NCBI GenBank assembly: GCA_038255145.1
Contig: JBBSLP010000100.1
Coordinates: forward strand, 1 to 13,717
Direction of reading: 5' to 3'
Length of the DNA stretch: 13,717 bases
Source: WHTX01 sp038255145
Lineage (GTDB): Bacteria > Actinomycetota > Acidimicrobiia > Acidimicrobiales > CAIXPF01
The notes under the pieces: generated by a model
What the model saw: the letters and a program-made list of their open reading frames with translations, nothing else
Told to the model about the DNA's origin: nothing
Databases searched by the model: none
Position numbers and translations under genes: made by a program
Shown here: positions 8,360 to 13,717 of the stretch, in pieces
Numbering within the stretch: the stretch's first letter is position 1
Layout: every line of letters begins with the position of its first letter

Positions 8360-9094
8360 TCAGCTCTCGACGCCCAGGAGCCAGTCGGCCAGGGTGGCGA
8401 CATCGGGGAAGCGGTCGTGGTCGTAATCGACGTGGAGGTCGTAGGGGTCGAGTTGCACCACCTGCAGGCCGCCGGCCCGGGCCCCGGCCACGTCGGCGTG
8501 CACGGTGTCGCCCACGTAGAGGGTGCGCTCTGGCGCCGTGCCCAGGGCCTCGAGGGCGGGGGCGAAGATGGCGGGATCGGGCTTGGTCACCCCCAGCACG
8601 GTCGAGTCGACGATGCACAGCACCGAGGGCAACGGGCCCGGGCCGACCTGGCACACGCCGTACTCCAGCATCTGGGCCTCGGCCGAGCCGTCGTTGTTGG
8701 ACACCACCCCCACCTTGAGCGATGACGCGGCGATGCGGGCGAAGGCGGTCACGTTGGCCTCGATCACCCCCCGCCAAAGGTTCTCCGTCGACTCGGTGAA
8801 CAACCGCCCGAAGTCACCGTGGGCCGCCTCGAGGGCCTCGGCGGGGATGCCGACGGCGGTCAGGTAGGCCCGGTCGTAGTGCCCCCAGAAGGCGGGGTCG
8901 GTCTCGCCGGCGGTCCCGGCGATGGCGGCCAGGGCCGCCACCCCCTCGTAGTGGGCCCGGTGGTACACGTCGTCGTCGACGGCCACCACGTGGCCGGCGG
9001 CGTCGAGCCACGCCCGTACCGAAGGGCCATGGGGGATGAGGAACACCCCGCCGATGTCGAACACCACTGCGTCGATGGTGGAGCGGTCGAGCAT
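8360..9094 (-). CDS. HAD-IA family hydrolase
   Basis: 244-residue haloacid dehalogenase superfamily protein read on the minus strand from ATG 9094. Motif I is VVFDIGGVF with nucleophile D13; the usual second Asp two places on is Gly (G15), as also in family members of the FDxGxV type. Motif II is VVSNN (residues 130-134), motif III the lysine of TKPDPAIF (K171), motif IV YVGDTVHAD (193-201). Residues about 20-120 form the helical cap of class C1. Family members are mostly phosphatases acting on small phosphorylated metabolites; the substrate is unknown. An in-frame GTG at 9130 would add 12 residues; ATG 9094 is preferred because the fold begins right after it, although its ribosome binding site (GGGGGG touching the ATG) is poor. 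It is divergent from the HAD-IIA gene and convergent with korB. Confidence 0.85.
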   Translation of the reverse strand: MLDRSTIDAVVFDIGGVFLIPHGPSVRAWLDAAGHVVAVDDDVYHRAHYEGVAALAAIAGTAGETDPAFWGHYDRAYLTAVGIPAEALEAAHGDFGRLFTESTENLWRGVIEANVTAFARIAASSLKVGVVSNNDGSAEAQMLEYGVCQVGPGPLPSVLCIVDSTVLGVTKPDPAIFAPALEALGTAPERTLYVGDTVHADVAGARAGGLQVVQLDPYDLHVDYDHDRFPDVATLADWLLGVES

Positions 9095-9165
9095 CCCCCC
9101 AGCTTGACCACCCGTTCGCCCCACATCCACCCGCGCCCATCCACCCGCGCGAGACTGCAGGTCGG
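9095..9165. promoter_or_regulatory. short divergent intergenic region
   Basis: 71 bases must hold the start signals of two divergent genes. TTGACC at 9104-9109 resembles a -35 for the plus strand but has no -10 at the right distance. GAGACT (9151-9156) is one base from TAGACT and lies nine bases before ATG 9166, so the plus-strand gene may be nearly leaderless. The repeated CCCATCCACCCGCGC-like C-rich stretch (9123-9150) gives nothing recognisable. Low certainty on any specific site. Confidence 0.3.
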
Positions 9166-9975
9166 ATGTCCATCCCCCCTCCTCCCGCCAACGGTCCCCA
9201 GCCCGCCACCGACCCTGCGCCCCCCGGCCCCGTCGGCTGGGTGCTCGACCTCGACGGGGTGGTGTACCTGGGCGACCACGTGATCCCCGGCGCCCCCGAG
9301 GCCATCGCCCACCTGCGATCGGCCGGGCACCCGGTGCTGTTCGTGACCAACAACTCCTCTGCCCGCCTCGAAGACGTCGAGGGCAAGCTCGAGCGCATGG
9401 GCATCCCCGCCGCGGGCGCCGTGGTCACCTCGGCCATCGTGGCCGCCGAGCTCGTGTCCCCCGACGAGGTGGCCCTGGTGTGTGGCGGCCCCGGCGTCGA
9501 GCAGGCGCTGCTGGACCGGGGTGTGGCCGTGGTGCGCGAGGGCGACGCCGACGTGGTGGTGGTCGGCTACCACCGGGACTTCAACTACGAGCGCATGACC
9601 GTGGCCTCCACCGCCGTGCGGCGCGGCGCCCGCCTGCTGGCCACCAACGACGACGCCACCTACCCCACCCCTGATGGGCCCATCCCCGGCGGCGGCGCCA
9701 TCCTCGCCTCCATCGCCGTGGCCAGCGGGGTCAAGCCCATCGTGGCCGGCAAGGGCCACATGCCCATCGTGGCCCACGTGCGCCGGCGCATCGGGGCCAA
9801 CGGCATCATGGTGGGGGACCGGCCCGACACCGACGGCCGCTTCGCCCGTTCGCTCGGCTACCGCTTCGCCCTCGTGCTGTCGGGCGTGACCCGCTCGGGT
9901 GACCTGCCCGTCGAGCCCGCCCCCGATCTCATCGCCGGCGACCTGGCCGCCGCCGTCGAGGCCGAGCTGCGCTGA
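9166..9975 (+). CDS. HAD-IIA phosphatase (NagD / glycerol-3-phosphate phosphatase type)
   Basis: 269-residue protein from ATG 9166. After a Pro-rich N-terminus of about 22 residues, motif I is DLDGVVYLG (28-36, nucleophile D28, acid/base D30), motif II VTNNSS (60-65), then a C2-type cap including GGPGVEQALLDRG and VVVGYHRDFNYERM (131-144). Motif III lysine is K196 in VAGKGHMP, where relatives usually have GKP, and motif IV is VGDRPDTDGRFA (216-227). In M. tuberculosis the gene in this place before tlyA (Rv1692) was described as a glycerol-3-phosphate phosphatase recycling lipid head groups, which is the best guess here. The Mycobacterium protein is longer, so function is by context and family. 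tlyA begins three bases after its stop, so it is probably the first gene of the tlyA-nadK-recN operon. Confidence 0.88.
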   Translation: MSIPPPPANGPQPATDPAPPGPVGWVLDLDGVVYLGDHVIPGAPEAIAHLRSAGHPVLFVTNNSSARLEDVEGKLERMGIPAAGAVVTSAIVAAELVSPDEVALVCGGPGVEQALLDRGVAVVREGDADVVVVGYHRDFNYERMTVASTAVRRGARLLATNDDATYPTPDGPIPGGGAILASIAVASGVKPIVAGKGHMPIVAHVRRRIGANGIMVGDRPDTDGRFARSLGYRFALVLSGVTRSGDLPVEPAPDLIAGDLAAAVEAELR

Positions 9976-9978
9976 GCC

Positions 9979-10803
9979 ATGGCCAACCGACGTCGTCTCG
10001 ACGCCGAGCTCGTTCGCCGCGGGCTGGCCACGTCCACCGACCATGCCCGTGAGCTGGTGGCTGCGGGCGGGGTCCTGGTGGGTGGGGCCGCCGCGGCCAA
10101 GCCCGACCGCCTGGTGGACGCGGGTGAGCCCGTGGTGCTCCTCGGCCCCCCGGCCCGCTTCGTCAGCCGGGGGGGCGACAAGCTCGACGCCGCCCTCGAC
10201 CACTTCGCCGTCGACGTCGTCGGCCGCCGCGCCCTCGACGCCGGCGCCTCCACCGGGGGCTTCACCGACTGCCTGTTGCAACGGGGGGCCGCGGCCGTGG
10301 TGGCCCTCGATGTGGGCCACGGCCAGCTCCACCCCCGCATCCGTGACGACGCCCGGGTCACCGTGCTCGAGCGTCGCAACCTCCGTGACGTGGCCCCTGG
10401 CGACCTGGGCCCTCCCTTCGAACTGGTGGTGGCCGACCTGTCCTTCATCTCCCTGACCGCGGTGGCCTCCCCCCTGGTGGCCCTGTCCGCCGAGGACGCC
10501 GACCTGGTCGTGCTGGTCAAGCCCCAGTTCGAGGCGACCAAGGCCGAGGTGTCCCGGGGCCGCGGCGTCATCCGTGACCCCGACATCCACCGCCGGGCCC
10601 TGCTCGACGTCGTCGCCGCCTTCGACACGGCTGGTGCCGGGGCCCAGGCCTGGTGTCCCTCCCCGCTGCGGGGGGGCAACGGCAACGTCGAGCTCCTCCT
10701 CCACCTGCGCCGGGGCGCTGCGGGCACGGCTCTCGATGTCTCCGCCCTCGATGTGTCCGCCCTCGATGTGTCCGCCCTCGGCGCGACTGATCGGGAGGGC
10801 TGA
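9979..10803 (+). CDS. tlyA: TlyA family rRNA (cytidine-2'-O)-methyltransferase
   Basis: 274 residues from ATG 9979. TlyA uses S-adenosylmethionine to 2'-O-methylate cytidines in 16S and 23S rRNA; its loss gives capreomycin resistance in M. tuberculosis. Residues 1 to about 58 form the S4 RNA-binding domain (RRRLDAELVRRGLA, ARELVAAGGVLVGG). The FtsJ-like methyltransferase domain has the SAM loop DAGASTGGFTD (87-97), ALDVGHGQLHP (109-119) and the expected catalytic residues K68 (RGGDK), D153 (VADLSFIS), K181 (LVKPQFE) and E238 (GNVELLLHL). The interdomain linker is ARFV (59-62) where M. tuberculosis has RAWV as I recall. The last 25 residues are an extra tail built from a 15-base tandem repeat. 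No strong ribosome binding site; coupled to the gene three bases upstream. Confidence 0.95.
   Translation: MANRRRLDAELVRRGLATSTDHARELVAAGGVLVGGAAAAKPDRLVDAGEPVVLLGPPARFVSRGGDKLDAALDHFAVDVVGRRALDAGASTGGFTDCLLQRGAAAVVALDVGHGQLHPRIRDDARVTVLERRNLRDVAPGDLGPPFELVVADLSFISLTAVASPLVALSAEDADLVVLVKPQFEATKAEVSRGRGVIRDPDIHRRALLDVVAAFDTAGAGAQAWCPSPLRGGNGNVELLLHLRRGAAGTALDVSALDVSALDVSALGATDREG
10732..10776 (+). repeat. three-copy 15-bp tandem repeat at the tlyA 3' end
   Basis: CTCGATGTGTCCGCC occurs three times head to tail (10732-10746 with one change, 10747-10761, 10762-10776), encoding (Leu-Asp-Val-Ser-Ala)x3, then a truncated fourth CTCG. It lies after the last conserved TlyA motif and ends 28 bases before the nadK start. 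Copy-number change would keep the frame. Confidence 0.9.
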
Positions 10804-10804
10804 C

Positions 10805-11641
10805 GTGGCCGCTGTGCTCATCGTCACCCACCAGCACCGCGACGAGGCCGCGGCCCTGGCCCTCGACACCATCGACTGGCTGACGGGCTGTGGCCACGAC
10901 GTGGCCCTGCCCGCCGAGGACGCCGTGCTCGTGGGTCGGGCCGACCTGGCCGTCGACACCGTGGAGGGGGGCCGTTTCGACCTGGCCGTCAGCATCGGTG
11001 GTGACGGCACCATCCTGCGCACCGTGGACCTGGTGGCCGTCCACGACGTGCCCGTGCTCGGCGTCAACGTGGGCCAGCTCGGTTACCTGGTGGAGATCGA
11101 GCCCCCTGACCTGCGCCGCAGCATCGAACGCTTCCTGGCCGGGGAGCACACCGTCGAGGAGCGCATGATGCTCCAGGTGTCCGTGGAGGGGGGACCGTCG
11201 GGCACCGCCCTCAACGAGGCCGTGCTGGAGAAGACCCCCCTGGGCCACACCGTGCGCCTGCGGGTGTGCATCGACGGTGAGCCCTTCACCTACACCGCCG
11301 ATGGGTTCATCATCGCCACCCCCACCGGGTCCACGGCCTACGCCCTGTCGGCCCGGGCCCCCATCGTGGCCCCCAGCCACCGGGCCCTGATCCTGACCCC
11401 CGTGGCCGCCCACATGCTCTTCGACCGCAGCCTGGTGCTGGAGCCGGAGACCGTGGTGCGCATCGAGGTGACCAGCTACCGCCCCGCCCGGTTGTTCCTG
11501 GACGGGCGCGACCTGGCCACCCTGACCGAGGGCATGGCGGTGACGTGCACGGCGTCGCCCCACCCGGCCCGACTGGTCACCTTCGGGCCCCGCAACTTCC
11601 TGGGCATCCTCAAGTCGAAGTTCGGGCTGCACGACCGATGA
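10805..11641 (+). CDS. nadK: NAD kinase
   Basis: 278 residues from GTG 10805, one base after the tlyA stop; GGGAGGG at 10793-10799 inside the tlyA end is its ribosome binding site. NadK phosphorylates NAD to NADP with ATP or polyphosphate. Motifs are IGGDGT (64-69, with the catalytic Asp), GVNVGQLGYLVEI (86-98, usually G-x-L-G-F/Y), ALNEAVLEK (135-143) with the NE pair, and DGFIIATPTGSTAYALSA (166-183). After this most NadK have AGGPI, but here it reads SARAPI (182-187), so both glycines are replaced. Length is normal for the family. It sits in the conserved tlyA-nadK-recN order and overlaps recN by four bases (ATGA). Confidence 0.95.
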   Translation: MAAVLIVTHQHRDEAAALALDTIDWLTGCGHDVALPAEDAVLVGRADLAVDTVEGGRFDLAVSIGGDGTILRTVDLVAVHDVPVLGVNVGQLGYLVEIEPPDLRRSIERFLAGEHTVEERMMLQVSVEGGPSGTALNEAVLEKTPLGHTVRLRVCIDGEPFTYTADGFIIATPTGSTAYALSARAPIVAPSHRALILTPVAAHMLFDRSLVLEPETVVRIEVTSYRPARLFLDGRDLATLTEGMAVTCTASPHPARLVTFGPRNFLGILKSKFGLHDR

Positions 11642-13281
11642 CCGGCGCCCTCGAGGAGCTGCAGGTGGCCGACCTCGGCGTCATCGAACGGCTGTCCCTG
11701 CGCCTGGGCGGAGGACTGACCGCGGTGACAGGGGAGACGGGCGCGGGCAAGACCCTGGTGGTGGAGGCCATCGAGCTGCTGCTGGGGGGCAGGGCCGAGC
11801 CCATGCTCGTACGCCCCGGAGCGGATGAGGCCCGGGTCGACGGGCGCTTCGTGCTCGACGGCGACGAGGTCGTGCTCAGCCGGGTCGTGCCCCGCACCGG
11901 GCGCTCCCGGGGTTACGTCGACGGTCGGCCCGCGTCGGTGGCCGAGTTGGCCGAGCTCGGCCATCGCCTCGTCGACCTGCACGGCCAGCACGCCCACCAG
12001 TCCCTGCTGCAACCGGCCGCCCAACGTCTGGCCCTCGACCGCTTCGCCGCCATCGACCTGGCCCCGTTGCGGACCGCGGCGGCCACCGTCAGCGCCCTCG
12101 AGGCCGAGCTCGGCACCCTCGGCGGGGACGAGCGGGCCCGGGCCCGCGAGATCGACCTGCTGCGCTTCCAGATAGACGAGATCGAATCGGCCGGCCTGGG
12201 CGACCCCACCGAACCGGCGGCCCTCGATGCCGAAGAGGACGTGCTGGCCGACGCCCAGGCCCACCAGGAGGCGGCGGCGGGGGCCCACGAGGCCCTGACC
12301 GGGGAGGACGGGGCCGGAGAGCGGCTGGCTGCGGCCGTGGGCCTGCTGCGGGACCGGGCTCCCTTCGCCGACCTCGAGGTGCGCGCCCGGGGCCTGCAGG
12401 CCGAGCTCGACGAGCTGGCCACCGAGTTGCGGGACCGGGGCGAGACCATCGAGCCCGACGACAACCGCCTGGCCGAGGTGCGCGTCCGCCGCCAGCAGCT
12501 CAAGGACCTGTGCCGCAAGTACGGCGAGGACCTCGCCGCCGTACAGGCGTACTACGGCGAGCTGTCCGACCAGCTGGCCGAGCTCGAAGGGCGCGAGGCC
12601 CGGGCCGAGACCATGGGGGCCGAGCTGGCCGGGGCCCGGGCCACCCTCGGGGCCGAACAGCGTCGGGTGGGCGCGGCCCGCCGCGCCGCGGCGCCGGCCC
12701 TGGGCCAGGCCGTCGAGGTCCAGCTCAAGGCCCTGGCCATGCCCCGGGCCCGCGTCGACGTCGGTGTGGAGGGCACCGACCCCGGTGACGCTGTGACCTT
12801 CCTGCTGGCCGCCAACCCCGGCGCCCCCCTCCTGCCCCTGGCCAAGGTGGCCTCGGGCGGGGAGCTGGCCCGGGCCATGTTGGCGTTGCGCCTGGTGCTC
12901 AGTGGCCTCGACCCCACCGTGCTGGCGGCTGATGGTGCTGACGCGGGCGAGGGTGGGGGACCGGGGACCCTGGTCTTCGACGAGGTCGACGCCGGCATCG
13001 GCGGGTCGGCCGCCCTGGCCGTGGGCGAGGCCCTGGCCCGGTTGGCCCGGGGCCGTCAGGTGCTGGTCGTCACCCACCTGCCCCAGGTGGCGGCGTGGGC
13101 CCAGGCCCAGGTGAGCGTGGAGAAGGCCCAGGGCGAGTCGGTCACGGTGTCCGAGGCCCGCCTGCTCGACGACGAGGAGCGGGTGGTGGAGCTGGCCCGC
13201 ATGCTGTCGGGATCCCCCGACTCGGCCTCGGCCCGACGCCATGCCGCCGAGCTGCTCCAGCAGGCTGCGGCGGCCACCTGA
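11638..13281 (+). CDS. recN: DNA repair protein RecN
   Basis: 547-residue SMC-like ATPase from ATG 11638, overlapping the nadK stop. RecN acts early in double-strand break repair by bridging DNA. Seen in order: Walker A GETGAGKT (32-39), Q-loop region VDLHGQHAHQSLL (112-124), two coiled-coil segments (about 145-215 and 245-350, rich in Ala, Glu, Arg and Leu, with DIRREL-like ARAREIDLLRFQIDEIE), then the ABC signature VASGGELARAM (404-414), Walker B TLVFDEVDAGIGG (444-456) and the switch VTHLPQVAA (478-486). Between signature and Walker B there is an Ala/Gly/Asp-rich insert at about 429-443. The protein ends with LSG and an Ala-rich tail as in relatives. No clear ribosome binding site; expression depends on coupling to nadK. 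No LexA-type box was recognised before it. Confidence 0.95.
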   Translation: MTGALEELQVADLGVIERLSLRLGGGLTAVTGETGAGKTLVVEAIELLLGGRAEPMLVRPGADEARVDGRFVLDGDEVVLSRVVPRTGRSRGYVDGRPASVAELAELGHRLVDLHGQHAHQSLLQPAAQRLALDRFAAIDLAPLRTAAATVSALEAELGTLGGDERARAREIDLLRFQIDEIESAGLGDPTEPAALDAEEDVLADAQAHQEAAAGAHEALTGEDGAGERLAAAVGLLRDRAPFADLEVRARGLQAELDELATELRDRGETIEPDDNRLAEVRVRRQQLKDLCRKYGEDLAAVQAYYGELSDQLAELEGREARAETMGAELAGARATLGAEQRRVGAARRAAAPALGQAVEVQLKALAMPRARVDVGVEGTDPGDAVTFLLAANPGAPLLPLAKVASGGELARAMLALRLVLSGLDPTVLAADGADAGEGGGPGTLVFDEVDAGIGGSAALAVGEALARLARGRQVLVVTHLPQVAAWAQAQVSVEKAQGESVTVSEARLLDDEERVVELARMLSGSPDSASARRHAAELLQQAAAAT

Positions 13282-13466
13282 CCCGGGGTGGTCGCCCGGG
13301 GTGGCGTTCGTCGCACCAGCGGGGTGATCGGCCTGTCGAGCGGTCCTGGTCACCAGTCGGGCACCGGTCCTGCGGTAGGTTTGTGCGGGCTGAGGGACAA
13401 CGCGGCCGGGCCGCGTGGTCGGTGCGGTGCTCGGTCCATGGAGTCGGCGACGACGAGGAGGACCGG
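13282..13466 (+). promoter_or_regulatory. recN-pyrG intergenic region with candidate pyrG promoter and leader
   Basis: 185 bases. TAGGTT at 13376-13381 fits TAnnnT; the predicted start lies at 13387-13388, where the sequence is GGGCTGAGG. The roughly 79-base leader contains a hairpin CGCGGC (13401-13406), loop CGG, GCCGCG (13410-13415), not followed by T residues, and AGGAGGA (13456-13462) four bases before GTG 13467. Near the recN stop CCCGGGGTGG is present twice (13282-13291 and 13295-13304); no clear recN terminator is seen. Confidence 0.45.
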
Positions 13467-13717
13467 GTGTCCAAGCACATCTTCGTGACCGGCGGTGTGG
13501 TCAGCGGGCTCGGCAAGGGTCTCACCGCGTCCGCCCTGGGGACCCTGCTGCGGGCGCGGGGCCTACGGGTCACGATGCAGAAGCTCGACCCCTACATCAA
13601 CGTCGACCCGGGCACGATGAACCCCTTCGAGCACGGCGAGGTGTTCGTCACCACCGACGGTGGCGAGACCGACCTCGACCTGGCCCACTCCCAGCGCTTC
13701 AACGACGTCGAGCTCAC
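13467..13717 (+). CDS. pyrG: CTP synthase, N-terminal part (cut by window end)
   Basis: First 83 residues of CTP synthase, which makes CTP from UTP, ATP and glutamine. Start is GTG 13467 with AGGAGGA just upstream. Clear family blocks: FVTGGVVSGLGKGLTAS (6-22, P-loop of the synthetase domain), QKLDPYINVDPGTMNPFEHG (38-57) and EVFVTTDGGETDLDL (58-72), which includes the Mg-binding Asp region. The following stretch reads AHSQRFNDVEL where most relatives have GHYERF, so this copy is unusual at three of six positions. The glutaminase domain lies beyond the window. The position after recN agrees with the actinobacterial order, though the two genes usually found between them in mycobacteria are absent. 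Confidence 0.95.
   Translation, partial: MSKHIFVTGGVVSGLGKGLTASALGTLLRARGLRVTMQKLDPYINVDPGTMNPFEHGEVFVTTDGGETDLDLAHSQRFNDVEL

Noticed and set aside
7967..8725. Plus-strand open frame covering the gap and the HAD-IA gene
   Set aside because: Its second half is the antisense of the HAD gene and its first half crosses two stable hairpins; no ribosome binding site or motif.
9095..9130. Earlier GTG start (9130) for the minus-strand HAD gene
   Set aside because: The extra 12 residues match nothing in the family and the fold begins right after ATG 9094; not fully excluded because neither start has a good ribosome binding site.
8860..11067. Long minus-strand open frame (735 codons) opposite the HAD-IIA, tlyA and nadK genes
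   Set aside because: It lies antisense to three genes with clear conserved motifs; its Gly/His/Gln-rich composition is what third-position GC bias produces on the opposite strand.
13282..13304. Direct repeat CCCGGGGTGG as possible attachment site or terminator
   Set aside because: Only ten GC-rich bases, no mobile gene nearby, and no hairpin with a T tract; likely chance.
11476..13353. Minus-strand open frame of 625 codons opposite recN
   Set aside because: Fully antisense to recN with intact Walker motifs; no recognisable domain, repetitive Gly/Leu/Gln composition typical of a shadow frame.
13438..13466. ATG at 13438 as pyrG start
   Set aside because: It is out of frame with the CTP synthase reading frame.

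Overview
This is a GC-rich bacterial chromosome segment of housekeeping genes. It reads as an actinobacterium: 5S rRNA of actinobacterial type, frequent GTG starts, a korAB pair of the mycobacterial kind, and the gene order HAD phosphatase - tlyA - nadK - recN - pyrG, which I recall from Mycobacterium tuberculosis (Rv1692 to Rv1699). A deep-branching group such as Acidimicrobiia would fit, but that placement is inference.

Layout. Bases 1-320 are the end of an rRNA operon: 3' end of 23S, spacer, complete 5S and a strong terminator. Next comes a 579-residue protein with a very long Arg/Ser/Gly-rich disordered N-terminus and a C-terminal TPR-like domain (386-2125). Three metabolic units follow on the plus strand: an AcuI/YhdH-type quinone/acrylyl-CoA reductase with a RibD/DHFR-like reductase (2159-3680), a class I fructose-bisphosphate aldolase (3788-4843), and korA-korB for a 2-oxoacid:ferredoxin oxidoreductase (4992-7909). 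A 450-bp gene-free gap (7910-8359) holds several hairpins. A minus-strand HAD-IA hydrolase (8360-9094) is convergent with kor and divergent from a HAD-IIA phosphatase (9166-9975), which heads the tight operon tlyA, nadK, recN. The window ends inside pyrG, which appears to have its own promoter and leader.

How the genes work together. Aldolase feeds glycolysis or gluconeogenesis. KorAB interconverts a 2-oxoacid (probably 2-oxoglutarate) and its acyl-CoA with ferredoxin as electron carrier. The downstream block joins lipid-headgroup or sugar phosphate recycling, rRNA 2'-O-methylation, NADP synthesis, recombinational repair and CTP synthesis; these share an ancestral location rather than a pathway.

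I see no CRISPR array, transposase, prophage, toxin-antitoxin or defence system, and no convincing new multi-gene system. The most worthwhile leads are a shared TAGnnT -10-like element before five transcription units, the structured gap at 7910-8359, the disordered TPR protein beside the rRNA operon, an in-frame tandem repeat at the tlyA 3' end, and unusual residues in conserved motifs of NadK and PyrG.
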